From NCBI GenBank assembly GCA_016712265.1, contig JADJRJ010000012.1, forward strand, positions 1-32,905: 32,905 nucleotides of DNA. Direction: 5' to 3'. Shown here one piece after another: positions 5,919 through 12,698 of this stretch; the first letter of the stretch is position 1, and each line of letters opens with the position of its first letter. Source of the DNA: Gemmatimonadota bacterium. Its GTDB lineage: Bacteria > Gemmatimonadota > Gemmatimonadetes > Gemmatimonadales > Gemmatimonadaceae. The translations under genes were made by a program, and so were the position numbers. Below the pieces are notes generated by a model that was given only the letters and a program-made list of their open reading frames with translations, was not told the DNA's origin and ran no database searches.

Positions 5919-6109
5919 CCACCAACATCGGCCGCTGCCAGTGGGAGGCGTGGATGTGCGTTCGCGACCTCCGGGACACGATCCGTCAGGACCCCGACGC
6001 CCGGGCGGAACTGGACGACGCGATGCTCGACCAGACCATCGCCGAAATCATCGGCCTGCTCGGCGACCTGTCGGTCGATCGGAAATTGAAGGCGCGGGAG
6101 GCGGCATGA
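5915..6109 (+). CDS. Small acidic helical protein, unrecognised
   Basis: A 64-residue protein with an N-terminal CQWEAWMC motif (two cysteines six residues apart) and helices RDLRDTIRQDPDARAEL and TIAEIIGLLGDLSVDRKL. It lies directly before, and is coupled to, the PD-(D/E)XK nuclease gene, so it could be made with the recombination proteins. No family recognised. Confidence 0.75.
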   Translation: MTTNIGRCQWEAWMCVRDLRDTIRQDPDARAELDDAMLDQTIAEIIGLLGDLSVDRKLKAREAA

Positions 6110-6858
6110 CCACCGCATTCGATCGGCACGGCATCCGCCACCTGTCGGCCTCGGCGCTGAACCTGTGGAAGTCGGACCCGGCGCTCTACGCGGGCAAGTA
6201 TCTGCTCCGCTGGTCGGAGGATGCCGGCCCGAACGCATGGCTCGGGAGCGCCGTCGAGGCCGGCCTGACCGCATGGCTCTACAAGCGGGACATCGCGACC
6301 GCGAAAGAAGCCGCCGACCGGGAATGGCTCAACCGGAGCCAGGGTGACGTGTCGGATGATGTGGAAGCCGTCAAGGCCCGCATCCTGCCCATGCTCGGGA
6401 TGGCGATCGACGCCACCCGCGGGGTCAACGACGTGCCGACCTCCTCCCAAGCCAGGGTCGAGTGCTGGCTGGACGGCATCCCGGTCCCGATCATCGGCTA
6501 CACGGATTTGGAATGGCCGGACAGCATCGTCGACCTGAAAACGACGAAGGCGATGCCCTCGTCGCCGCGACCGGATCACGTCGCCCAGATGGCGGTCTAC
6601 TGGCTCGCCCGTGGCCGGGAGAAGTCCTGCTCCCTGCTCTACGTCACCGACAAGAAACACGCGGTCTATCGCCTGGAGCCCGAGGACATGGAACAGGCGC
6701 TGAGCGACCTGCGGGCGACCGCGAGGACGCTGGAACGGTTCCTGTCCCGTGTCCGTGACGGGCACGACGCGATCGCCCTCTTGCCGGCGGACACCTCCGG
6801 ATACCGCTGGTCCGACAATCTGCGCGAACGGCTGAATGCCGAAAGGATGGCGGCATGA
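6106..6858 (+). CDS. PD-(D/E)XK (RecB/Cas4-like) nuclease
   Basis: A 250-residue protein of the PDDEXK_1 superfamily. Residues 13-25 (LSASALNLWKSDP) are the typical N-terminal SxSxLxxWxxxP motif. The core shows E51 in GSAVEAG, D134 in GYTDLE, D143-x-K145 in IVDLKTTK, and the QxxxY motif Q161-Y165 (AQMAVYW), in the right order and spacing for an active enzyme. I do not see the four cysteines of an iron-sulfur cluster, so it is closer to phage RecB-like exonucleases than to Cas4. It probably resects DNA ends to make single strands for the Rad52-like protein encoded directly after it (ATGA overlap). Confidence 0.9.
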   Translation: MTTAFDRHGIRHLSASALNLWKSDPALYAGKYLLRWSEDAGPNAWLGSAVEAGLTAWLYKRDIATAKEAADREWLNRSQGDVSDDVEAVKARILPMLGMAIDATRGVNDVPTSSQARVECWLDGIPVPIIGYTDLEWPDSIVDLKTTKAMPSSPRPDHVAQMAVYWLARGREKSCSLLYVTDKKHAVYRLEPEDMEQALSDLRATARTLERFLSRVRDGHDAIALLPADTSGYRWSDNLRERLNAERMAA

Positions 6859-7625
6859 CCATCGATTGGAAGGCCCTCGCGGCCCCATTCCCGCCGGACG
6901 CCGTGTCCTGGCGCGTGGGTTCCGTCACTCGGGACAAGACGCGGGGAATGGCACTCGCATTCCTTGACGCCCGAGACGTGATGAACCGCCTCGACGACGT
7001 GCTGGGGCCGGCCGGGTGGCAATGCCGCTACTCGCACGCCGACGACAAAAAGACCGTCTGCGATATCGCGGTGAAGGTCGACGGCGAATGGGTGTGGAAG
7101 GCGGACGGAGCGGGCGAGACGGATATCGAAGCCGAGAAGGGCAGTCTGTCGTCCGCCTTCAAGCGCGCCGCGGTGCGCTGGGGGATCGGCCGCTATCTCT
7201 ACGACCTCCCGTCGCCGTGGGTCGAATTGAAGGACGGCAAGTTCATCCCCGAACACGAGATGCCGAAGCTCCGCGCACTGCTCGCGAAGGATGCGCGGCA
7301 GGCGGTTGGACCGTCCGCACCGACCGCGCCCCCACCCGCATCGAAGGCGCCTCCGCCGCCCTCCCCGTCCGGAAAGGGAAACCTGTTCTGGATCGAGGCG
7401 GATGGATCGGAAGTCCGTTTCGAGAAGGGGTCTGACTGGTTCGCGCACGCCCTCAAAAGGCTGCGCTCCGCCCGTGACCCGGCCCCGCTCTGGGCGGTCA
7501 ACGGGAAGACGGCCAACGAGATCGTCGAGCGCGCCCCGGACCAGCTCAAGGCCCGGGCCGAGGAACTGCGCGATCAATGCATCCGGGCCGTCGACGACGC
7601 CCGCGACCTCACCGCTGCCGCATAG
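6855..7625 (+). CDS. Rad52-like single-strand annealing protein
   Basis: A 256-residue protein. Residues 34-118 match the Rad52/Rad22/Sak superfamily: LAFLDARDVMNRLDDVLGP, GWQCRYS, GEWVWKADGAGETDIEAEKG, then SSAFKRAAVRWGIGRYLYDL. These proteins form rings on single-stranded DNA and anneal complementary strands, usually with an exonuclease partner, here the gene just upstream. Residues 149-172 are a Pro/Ala/Ser linker, and the C-terminal 85 residues (LFWIEADGSEVRFEKG onward, then helices) may bind a partner or ssDNA-binding protein. Family and core are clear; the C-terminal role is inferred. Confidence 0.92.
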   Translation: MTIDWKALAAPFPPDAVSWRVGSVTRDKTRGMALAFLDARDVMNRLDDVLGPAGWQCRYSHADDKKTVCDIAVKVDGEWVWKADGAGETDIEAEKGSLSSAFKRAAVRWGIGRYLYDLPSPWVELKDGKFIPEHEMPKLRALLAKDARQAVGPSAPTAPPPASKAPPPPSPSGKGNLFWIEADGSEVRFEKGSDWFAHALKRLRSARDPAPLWAVNGKTANEIVERAPDQLKARAEELRDQCIRAVDDARDLTAAA

Positions 7626-7637
7626 GAGACCATCATC

Positions 7638-7850
7638 ATGTCCGAACGCATGGACGTCATCGCCTTCAAGAAGGGCGCGAACGGGAAGAACTTCGCGATC
7701 CGCTGCGGCTCCGCCGTCCCGAACCGGGAGGGGCCGGGATACCGGGTCTATCTGGACAGCATCCCCGCCCCGGAGGACGGGCAGTGGGTGCTCTCGATCA
7801 TGCCGCCGCGGGTGAACAACCGGGACGGCAACCGGCGGGATGATTTCTGA
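7638..7850 (+). CDS. Small beta-rich protein, unrecognised
   Basis: A 70-residue protein with ribosome binding site GGAG at the end of the Rad52-like gene. It reads as a small beta sheet (DVIAFKKGANGKNFAIRCGS, YRVYLDSIPAPEDGQWVLSI) ending in a basic, Asn/Arg tail (NNRDGNRRDDF). Similar short proteins are common beside phage recombination genes; I do not recognise a named family. It could modulate annealing, but that is only from position. Confidence 0.75.
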   Translation: MSERMDVIAFKKGANGKNFAIRCGSAVPNREGPGYRVYLDSIPAPEDGQWVLSIMPPRVNNRDGNRRDDF

Positions 7851-7852
7851 CC

Positions 7853-8194
7853 ATGGCCCTCCCCGCCCGCATCAAGCCCGAGCCCATGGGCAGAGAGAAA
7901 CGCATCCGGTGCCCCTCGCATCTCGGCTGGGTCCGCTCCCATGCCTGCTGCGTGCCGGGATGTGACGGCCGGCCGATCGACGCCGCGCACGTCCGGTCCG
8001 GGACGGATGGCGGGCTCGGGATGAAGCCCGGGGACGACTGGGCGATCAGCCTCTGCGCCTCCCATCACCGGGACCAGCACCAGGTGGGCGAGCCCGAGTT
8101 CGAGCGCCGGCACGGGATCGACATGAAGGCGCTGGCGCGGGAGTTCGCCGCACGGTCGCCGCACAAGGTGAAGTTGGTCAGGAGGGGAGCATGA
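7853..8194 (+). CDS. DUF968-type HNH protein (Ref-like)
   Basis: A 113-residue protein with a zinc-binding HNH-like core: CCVPGCDG (residues 31-38), DAAHVRSGTDGGLGMKPGDD, then LCASHHRDQHQVGE and FERRHGID. This is the DUF968/Ref pattern. The phage P1 Ref member is a nuclease that cuts DNA at RecA-made displacement loops; many phage versions sit in recombination regions, as this does (two bases after the previous stop). The conserved histidines of the HxxxxH-type metal site are present. Activity in this phage is inferred. Confidence 0.85.
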   Translation: MALPARIKPEPMGREKRIRCPSHLGWVRSHACCVPGCDGRPIDAAHVRSGTDGGLGMKPGDDWAISLCASHHRDQHQVGEPEFERRHGIDMKALAREFAARSPHKVKLVRRGA

Positions 8195-8499
8195 CGAAAA
8201 CTGACGACGTGATGCCACCACCCTTTGGGCTTGGATGGTCAGGTGGCCCGGACTTGGACCCGGCAAAGCTGATTTGCCTGACGTGCATGAAGCATCCCCG
8301 CGACTTGGAGGAATACCGCCAGATGGGGCGCGAAAACCAGATGAGCCCAGAGGGGTTCGTTTGGATGTACGAAGGGACGCTTGACCGAACAACCGGCAAG
8401 TTTCTCTGCACGCCCTGCCACGAGGCGTACATACAGGCCAAGGCGAGTGCGACCTCCTTCCCGAGACGCGCGCAGCGGCGCCGGATGTGGCGCCCATGA
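8191..8499 (+). CDS. Putative zinc-ribbon protein, unrecognised
   Basis: A 102-residue protein with two CxxC pairs: CLTC (residues 29-32) and CTPC (about residues 72-75), likely a zinc ribbon. Between them lies NQMSPEGFVWMYEGTLDRTT. The tail is Arg-rich (FPRRAQRRRMWRP), suggesting nucleic-acid binding. Codon use is less G/C-biased at third positions than its neighbours, a hint of later acquisition. Coupled to both neighbours by ATGA overlaps. No family recognised. Confidence 0.75.
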   Translation: MTKTDDVMPPPFGLGWSGGPDLDPAKLICLTCMKHPRDLEEYRQMGRENQMSPEGFVWMYEGTLDRTTGKFLCTPCHEAYIQAKASATSFPRRAQRRRMWRP

Positions 8500-8969
8500 C
8501 AGCGATCCCCGCGACCTTCTCCGACTTCCGCATCGTCAAGGGGCGGAAGGTCGCGCAGTTCGTGTTCGAGACTCCCCTGGAAGCTGCCGACGACGCGCTG
8601 TCGAAGCTGGGTGGCCTGCCGAGGCCGGACGCCGAGCGGTGGGTCGGTATCGCCCCGCTGGTCGGGAAGCCGAAGGCTGAACAGCAGCCGGAGGCACCCC
8701 CTCCCGAGCCCGAGAAGGTGAAGGAGCGACGCCCCTTCCACACGCTGCCGAGAAGCCAGCAGGCGGCGATCCTGATCAACGATGCGGCCTTCCAGTCGTG
8801 GGTTGGGAGCAACCGCACGCCCGAAGAAACCGACCAGATGCTCAAGGCGCACATGGGGATTGCGTCGAAGCGTGATCTAGACCAGCCCGCCCACGCCGAG
8901 AAGTGGGACCGCATGGTCGCGACGTTCCGAGCCGACGCCGGCCGCCAGACATGGGAGCGCCCCGCATGA
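8496..8969 (+). CDS. Conserved-looking phage protein, unrecognised
   Basis: A 157-residue protein from ATG 8496. The N-terminal half (ATFSDFRIVKGRKVAQFVFE, LSKLGGLPRPDAERWVGIAP) forms a small beta domain of a kind often found in alphaproteobacterial prophages. After a Pro/Glu linker (EAPPPEPEKVKERRP) comes a helical half with HTLPRSQQAAILINDAAFQS, MGIASKRDLD and WDRMVATFRADAG. It follows the recombination genes and may act on DNA, but no domain is named with confidence. Confidence 0.75.
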   Translation: MTAIPATFSDFRIVKGRKVAQFVFETPLEAADDALSKLGGLPRPDAERWVGIAPLVGKPKAEQQPEAPPPEPEKVKERRPFHTLPRSQQAAILINDAAFQSWVGSNRTPEETDQMLKAHMGIASKRDLDQPAHAEKWDRMVATFRADAGRQTWERPA

Positions 8970-9157
8970 CCCCCGCCGACCCCCGCGAGGCGATGCAGAT
9001 CGCCCTGTTCAACGCCCGGCGCCTGGTCCGCGACCTCGGGATGCTGGCGCCCGACGCCCTCGGGGTCGCCGGGTTGGTGACCCACTACTACGAGCGGGAT
9101 GCCGCCATAGCGACTGTCTCTCGGGTCGTCGTCGCTCTGGAAGAGGCGATGGACCGG
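8966..9157 (+). CDS. Gene entering the G-rich tract, true end unknown
   Basis: The start ATG 8966 overlaps the preceding stop (ATGA) and the first 63 codons look normal: helices ALFNARRLVRDLGMLAP, GVAGLVTHYYERD and VSRVVVALEEAMD. Then the sequence dissolves into runs of G. The frame stays open through the tract into the next gene only because poly-G codes for Gly/Arg/Pro, so the fused 297-codon reading is not credible. The real gene probably ends shortly after 9157. No family recognised. Confidence 0.6.
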
Positions 9158-9293
9158 GGGGCCCGGGGGTACGGGGGGGGCGCGGGGGGGGCGGGCCGCG
9201 GGGGGGGGGGGGGGGGGCCCCGGCTCCGGGGGGGCCCCGGGGGGGGGGAACGGGGGGGGGGGGGCCGGGAGCCCCCTTGGGGGGGCCCCGGGG
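9151..9293. repeat. G-homopolymer tract, probably a sequencing artefact
   Basis: About 140 bases made of G-runs of 4 to 18 broken by short C-runs and a few A or T. It begins inside a normal coding sequence and ends just before a normal ribosome binding site (AAGGAG, 9294-9299). Nothing else in the window resembles it. This looks like low-quality base calls collapsed to G, not biology. Confidence 0.75.
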
Positions 9294-9307
9294 AAGGAGC
9301 CCACGGA

Positions 9308-9856
9308 ATGATCGTAGAGCCGATGACGCCAGACCTCGCGGTCGCCACGCTGAGAGGCTGGGCCGACCACATGCGGGCGGAGAACGCGATCCTGCAAACC
9401 CGCTCCGGGTTCATCATCTCGGCGGACGTTCTTGACGTCGTGCTGTCCACCATCTCTACCCTGACCGCCGAGCGCGACCAACACGCGACCGCCTACATCG
9501 AACTGCACGGGCAGCACGTCGCGAAGATGATCGAACTGGCCGACGCCCGGAGCGCGCTCAAGCGGGCCGAGGCCGAGCGCGACGCGGCGGTGGCGCGGGC
9601 GATGCCGGAGCCCCGCCTGATGCGGACGGTGGAGGAGGTCGAGGCGCTGCCGGAGGGCAGCTACTTGATCCGGCTTCCGAGCAGCATCCGCGCGATGCTG
9701 TGGGTGAAGCTGTCGCCCCGCATCTTCGGACAGGGGGCGTGGATGGCTCACAGCCGAGCGCTCTGCGGCAACGCCGCGCTTGTCGAGGCAGTCGTCGCCG
9801 GCCCCCTCCCCGACCTCCCCACCCCCACCGCAGCGCAGGAGGCCGCCAATGGCTGA
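9308..9856 (+). CDS. Coiled-coil protein, unrecognised
   Basis: A 182-residue protein starting at ATG 9308, with AAGGAG eight bases upstream. Residues 1-55 are helical (LAVATLRGWADHMRAENAIL, DVLDVVLSTISTLTAERDQ), residues 55-100 form a coiled coil (IELADARSALKRAEAERDAA), and the C-terminal part is a compact beta domain (EALPEGSYLIRLPS, MLWVKLSPRIFGQGAW). The continuation upstream through the G tract is rejected. Function unknown. Confidence 0.72.
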   Translation: MIVEPMTPDLAVATLRGWADHMRAENAILQTRSGFIISADVLDVVLSTISTLTAERDQHATAYIELHGQHVAKMIELADARSALKRAEAERDAAVARAMPEPRLMRTVEEVEALPEGSYLIRLPSSIRAMLWVKLSPRIFGQGAWMAHSRALCGNAALVEAVVAGPLPDLPTPTAAQEAANG

Positions 9857-10127
9857 CCAGACCGTGCTTGACGAGATCGCGGGGGAGCGGCGCCCCAAGG
9901 CGTACCGCACTCTCACGGACCGCTTCGACCACCCGGCCGGCACCGTCGTCTACAAGCAGGTGCTGTACGACTACGGGCTTGCAGCCGACGACACCCGCGG
10001 GACAGGCGTTCCGCACGTCACGGTGACGCTCGATCCCAAGGGCGGCTACCCCGGCTTCACGATCCCCGTGAGCGCGTTGGAGCGCCTCGACCGCGCAGCG
10101 CAGGAGGCGACCGATGCCCATCCTTGA
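9849..10127 (+). CDS. Small protein, unrecognised
   Basis: A 92-residue protein that overlaps the previous gene by eight bases. Motifs LDEIAGERRPKAYRTLTDRF and VVYKQVLYDYGLAADDTRG, then a beta segment HVTVTLDPKGGYPGFTIP and a final helix. Codon bias is typical of the phage. No family recognised. Confidence 0.72.
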   Translation: MADQTVLDEIAGERRPKAYRTLTDRFDHPAGTVVYKQVLYDYGLAADDTRGTGVPHVTVTLDPKGGYPGFTIPVSALERLDRAAQEATDAHP

Positions 10128-10359
10128 CCAGAACGGCGCCCCAACACTGGTGAATGTTCACCAGCTCGAACGCGCGATCATCGACGAGCAGGCCGGCCGC
10201 TCAGGCTCGACACGGGAGCGGCGATCCGATGGGCGCTGGTATCGCGCTCGTTCCTTTGGCTGGCACGGGCTCGTGTTGCGCACCCGCCTGCGGCTGGCGT
10301 GGCGAGTGTTCACCGGCCGCTACGACGCCCTATCATGGGAGACTCCCGATGCCGGCTGA
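10114..10359 (+). CDS. Small basic protein, unrecognised
   Basis: An 81-residue Arg-rich protein overlapping both neighbours by 11 to 14 bases. It starts with PTLVNVHQLERAIIDEQAGR and has a basic centre (GSTRERRSDGRWYRARSFGW) and a LRTRLRLAWRVFTGRYDA helix that might sit on a membrane surface. No family recognised. Confidence 0.65.
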   Translation: MPILDQNGAPTLVNVHQLERAIIDEQAGRSGSTRERRSDGRWYRARSFGWHGLVLRTRLRLAWRVFTGRYDALSWETPDAG

Positions 10360-10594
10360 CCTGACGATGGTCGAGTGGGACATCCTCGCCGACATGGCAA
10401 GGGCTGGCGCGCGCGGCAGGCTGAAGGAGGACGGTCGCACGATCGAGGGACGCGCCCAGCACCGGCTGCGGAACCTGGGACTCGCCGAGTACACCGTCGA
10501 GCGCCGGCACGGCACCAGCGGTGCCGTCGTGCGCCGCATCTTCCGCATCACCGCGGCGGGGATCGCCGCATTGGAGGGACGCGCTCATGGCTGA
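10349..10594 (+). CDS. Small winged-helix-like protein
   Basis: An 81-residue protein starting at ATG 10349. The arrangement MVEWDILADMARAGARGRL, then QHRLRNLGLAEYTVERRHG, RRIFRITAAGIAALEGRA is the pattern of a small winged-helix domain (helix, helix, beta wing, then the TxxGxxAL C-terminal helix found in many phage and MarR-like proteins). DNA binding is likely; the target is unknown. The gene after next begins with a similar, partial version of this domain. Confidence 0.7.
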   Translation: MPADLTMVEWDILADMARAGARGRLKEDGRTIEGRAQHRLRNLGLAEYTVERRHGTSGAVVRRIFRITAAGIAALEGRAHG

Positions 10595-10940
10595 CGCACG
10601 AGTCCTCCGCGATCTGGCGCAGGAGGTGGAGCGGCTGGATGCGCCATGCGACGACATGGACGCCAGGATCGGCCGGGCGATCGGACTGGACATCCGGCCG
10701 AAGGGCGATTGGAGCGGAGCGCCGCACTTCACCGCGGCGCTTGACGCCGCCGCCGGGCTGATGCCGGAGCGGTGGTGCCCGGAAATCGTCCACAGGGGCA
10801 ACCTCTGGCGCGTATGGGGCCGACCCTCGTCCGGCATCTGCGTCTTCGGTCATGGAACCACAGAAGCGGTTGCCCGCACCGCCTGCGCTCTGCGCGCCCT
10901 AGCCGCTGATCTGGAGGGGACCGATGCCCCGACTGTCTGA
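10587..10940 (+). CDS. Phage protein resembling the ABA-sandwich group
   Basis: A 117-residue protein. The pattern of an N-terminal helix (RVLRDLAQEVERLDAP), a DIRPKGDWSGAPHFTAALDA stretch, a beta region (EIVHRGNLWRVWGRP) and a final ARTACALRALAADLEG helix is that of small phage proteins annotated as the ABA-sandwich group, common in alphaproteobacterial prophages. Their function is not established. Assignment is by pattern only. Confidence 0.68.
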   Translation: MADARVLRDLAQEVERLDAPCDDMDARIGRAIGLDIRPKGDWSGAPHFTAALDAAAGLMPERWCPEIVHRGNLWRVWGRPSSGICVFGHGTTEAVARTACALRALAADLEGTDAPTV

Positions 10941-11273
10941 TCCGATGCGGGAGGCGCTGGAGGCAGCAGCGACCAATCAGTGCCTGCGCTCTCCGTTCGG
11001 CGCATGGCGTCCGTCAGGCGGAGGTCGCCGGATCGCCCATCCGACTATCGTCGCCCTTACCCGCCGCGGCCTGCTGCGGCAGGAGGGGAATACTCGCGTC
11101 ATCACCCCTGCCGGCCGTGAGGCCATCGGGTCGGCTTCCATGCCGTCTACTGTCACAACGAAGCGTGGCCGCACTCTCCGCGCAAGTGCCGCCGGAACCG
11201 CAGCGATCACCGGCACGAGGACTGCCCGGGCTTCGTCGCCAACCCGGATTGCAAGCCGGAGGATAGCCCATGA
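10924..11273 (+). CDS. Winged-helix/zinc-binding small protein, broken by one-base deletion
   Basis: The first 65 codons from ATG 10924 give a winged-helix-like domain (MREALEAAATNQCLR, IAHPTIVALTRRGLLRQEG, RVITPAGREAIG). From about 11128 the meaningful reading moves to the -1 frame: FHAVYCHNEAWPHSPRKC, HRHEDCPGFVANPDCKPED, a Cys/His-rich tail ending in a TGA that overlaps the next ATG (ATGA). That second frame has no start codon after its upstream stop (11118-11120), so the two parts must be one gene. One missing G in the GGG at 11128-11130 restores a continuous protein of 116 residues (AIGVGFHAV across the join). The tail looks zinc-binding. Sequencing error is the likely cause. Confidence 0.75.
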
Positions 11274-11575
11274 CCCCCATCCGCGAGACGATCGCGAGGG
11301 CGATCAGCCCGTACTATTGGGCTGCGGCGGGAACGGCGCGCGACACGAGGGCGAAGAAGGTCCATCGGGACCGATCGCTGTTCGCCGCAGATCGCGTCCT
11401 CCGCGCCCTCGACGAGGCGGGATGCGTGGTGGTTAGGAAGGAGCCAATGCCGGAAGCGGTCGGGGCATGGTGGAGGGTGAAGAACGGCCATCACTTCCAC
11501 GACGAGCCCCCGCCGACCGATACCAGCGATTATGCCGCCTACCGCGCCATGATCTCCGCCTCTGTGGTAGAATAG
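11270..11575 (+). CDS. Small protein, unrecognised
   Basis: A 101-residue protein coupled to the preceding gene (ATGA). It reads TIARAISPYYWAAAG, RDRSLFAADRVLRALDEAG, then WWRVKNGHHFHDEPPPTD and YAAYRAMISASVVE. The AADRVLRALDEAG pattern is found in many small phage proteins of this size from alphaproteobacteria, without a known role. Last gene of the unbroken coupled run. A -10-like TAGAAT (11568-11573) at its end may start a separate transcript for the next gene. Confidence 0.75.
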   Translation: MTPIRETIARAISPYYWAAAGTARDTRAKKVHRDRSLFAADRVLRALDEAGCVVVRKEPMPEAVGAWWRVKNGHHFHDEPPPTDTSDYAAYRAMISASVVE

Positions 11576-11593
11576 AGGGATGTGGAGGGGTAG

Positions 11594-11794
11594 ATGACGG
11601 AAGTCCGCGTCACCTGCGAATGGGTGGTCGAGCCCGCGGCGCGCGGCTACCTCATCACCTCGCCCGACGTACCCGGGTTCATCCTCGGGGCGGACGATGC
11701 GAACCATGTCGTCGAGAAGGTGCCGAAGATGCTGCGCGCGTTCCTCGACGACGAGACGGTGGAGCCGATATATCGGTTCACTTCCTCGCCCTGA
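11594..11794 (+). CDS. HicB/DUF1902-like small protein
   Basis: A 66-residue protein with strong ribosome binding site GGAGGGG. The sequence CEWVVEPAARGYLITSPDVP, GFILGADDANHVVEKVPK matches the small HicB/DUF1902 fold (a beta-beta-beta-alpha with a W/D-V-P-G-hydrophobic motif). HicB proteins are antitoxins that cover HicA, but no HicA gene is present, so this may be a solitary regulator. It ends the plus-strand operon and overlaps the end of the leftward spanin gene by 17 bases. Confidence 0.72.
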   Translation: MTEVRVTCEWVVEPAARGYLITSPDVPGFILGADDANHVVEKVPKMLRAFLDDETVEPIYRFTSSP

Positions 11795-12032
11795 TCGCCG
11801 CGAGCCGCGCCCGGCAGTCCTCCCCCGCCGCCCTCAAATCCACGATCCAAGACAGGAACTCCGCCCACGTCCCTCCGCTCTGCGGCAGGGGCGGTTCCTC
11901 AGCGCACCGGAGCAGCGGCGCCGGGATTTCCACCCGCTCGACCCTGATCTCCGGTGGAGGGGGCGTGCTCGCGCAGGCGGTCAAGGAAGCGATCGACAGG
12001 CTCAGGAACGCGATCATTCGCTTCGGGGTCAC
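11778..12032 (-). CDS. Outer-membrane spanin lipoprotein (Rz1-like)
   Basis: An 84-residue protein. Residues 1-20 form a lipoprotein signal with lipobox LTAC (Cys20), followed by the proline-rich start ASTPPPPEIRVERVEIP and a short mature region with LLRCAEEPPLPQSGGTW typical of Rz1-type outer-membrane spanins. It is encoded largely inside the end of the inner-membrane spanin gene in another frame, which is the classic Rz/Rz1 layout. After endolysin acts, the two proteins bridge the periplasm and fuse the inner and outer membranes. The signal and overlap make the call firm. Confidence 0.88.
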   Translation of the reverse strand: MTPKRMIAFLSLSIASLTACASTPPPPEIRVERVEIPAPLLRCAEEPPLPQSGGTWAEFLSWIVDLRAAGEDCRARLAAIRARK

Positions 12033-12300
12033 GGGCGATCTCCTGTCGGATGACGACGACGCCGCGGGCGGCCTTGCGGGCGCGCTCCGCTTCGTCGGAT
12101 AGCAGCTTCATGTCGGCTTCGGTCTGCGCCTTGATGGCGATCACGGCGTCGGCATTGGACTGTGCCACCCGTCGCGCCTCGTCGCGCTCGACCACGAGAC
12201 GGCCCTTGTCCTCGATCGCGTCATAGGCGAGGTAGCTCACCCCGCCGAGGGCGACCGCCATGCCGGCGATGACGTACCAGGTGATGGGGATGGGGATCAC
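11899..12300 (-). CDS. Inner-membrane spanin (Rz-like)
   Basis: A 133-residue protein from GTG 12300, which overlaps the stop of the upstream gene (GTGA). An N-terminal transmembrane helix (about residues 7-26, WYVIAGMAVALGGVSYLAY) is followed by a long periplasmic coiled coil (KGRLVVERDEARRVAQSNA, AIKAQTEADMKLLSDEAERA) and a disordered tail. This is the i-spanin form; the o-spanin gene overlaps its last 134 bases. The longer frame upstream to 12390 overlaps the preceding gene and is not used. Confidence 0.85.
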   Translation of the reverse strand: MIPIPITWYVIAGMAVALGGVSYLAYDAIEDKGRLVVERDEARRVAQSNADAVIAIKAQTEADMKLLSDEAERARKAARGVVVIRQEIARDPEANDRVPEPVDRFLDRLREHAPSTGDQGRAGGNPGAAAPVR

Positions 12301-12503
12301 CGGAACGCCCACTGCCAGAACCGCCGCAGCGGTCCGACCGGGTCGGGAACCGGGATGCGGGCCACCACCTCGCCGTCGAGACGGCCCCACGCCAGCGCAC
12401 GGAACCGGGCCTCGGCCTCCTCGGCGTCACGCGCCTGGAGGGTGAAGCACCACCGCCCGCCCTGGAAGGGATATGAGAAGGTGAAGGTCTTGTAGTCGTC
12501 CAT
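12297..12503 (-). CDS. Small protein upstream of the spanins, unrecognised
   Basis: A 68-residue protein beginning MDDYKTFTFSYPFQGGRWCF, with a beta hairpin then a helix (QARDAEEAEARFRALAWGR) and a Trp-rich end (RRFWQWAFR). The YxFxGxxWxFxLxAxxxEEAExR pattern occurs in small uncharacterised phage and prophage proteins. It is coupled to the spanin gene (GTGA). Function unknown. Confidence 0.75.
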   Translation of the reverse strand: MDDYKTFTFSYPFQGGRWCFTLQARDAEEAEARFRALAWGRLDGEVVARIPVPDPVGPLRRFWQWAFR

Positions 12504-12512
12504 GGCCGGGTG

Positions 12513-12541
12513 TTCCCCTATGCGCGGGGTTGGTGTATATT
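12513..12541 (+). promoter_or_regulatory. Plus-strand promoter, TTCC-type
   Basis: TTCCCC (12513-12518), 17-bp spacer, TATATT (12536-12541). It faces away from the leftward lysis operon, starting inside its upstream region. Three other plus-strand sites share a TTCC -35 box with exactly 17-bp spacing (14987, 16397, 18861). Confidence 0.55.
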
Positions 12542-12543
12542 CA

Positions 12544-12698
12544 GGGGGCTGTCGGCGGCACGGAAGGACGTGCGGTCGATGTGGGGACTTCCGGCCCCAT
12601 CCGGGCAAGTACGGCGCGAGCCGGAACGCTATCGGTAACGACAGAAGTCGCGGCGCAAGGAACGCCACGCAAGCCGGTATCAAGCCCGGCCCGACAGC
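12544..12698 (+). ncRNA. Candidate structured RNA, copy 1
   Basis: Directly after the promoter at 12513-12541 comes GGGGCTGTCGGCGGC (12545-12559), a word repeated exactly at 16429-16443. GCTGTCGG (12548-12555) pairs with CCGACAGC (12691-12698), closing a 150-base region with inner stems such as CGGAAG with CTTCCG. It may be a separate RNA or the leader of the gene at 12908. A frame open from 12502 to 12768 runs through it but its start is upstream of the predicted transcript. Candidate only. Confidence 0.35.

Noticed and set aside
6106..6858. Cas4 of a CRISPR system
   Set aside because: No iron-sulfur cysteines and no cas genes or arrays nearby; the context is phage recombination.
8966..9856. 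A single 297-codon gene across the G tract
   Set aside because: The middle is Gly/Arg/Pro from poly-G; the two ends look like separate genes, the second with its own ribosome binding site.
7748..9943. 731-codon minus-strand frame
   Set aside because: Lies opposite several coupled plus-strand genes with recognised domains; open only because of high GC content.
11594..11794. A complete HicAB toxin-antitoxin pair
   Set aside because: Only the HicB-like gene is present; neither neighbour resembles HicA.
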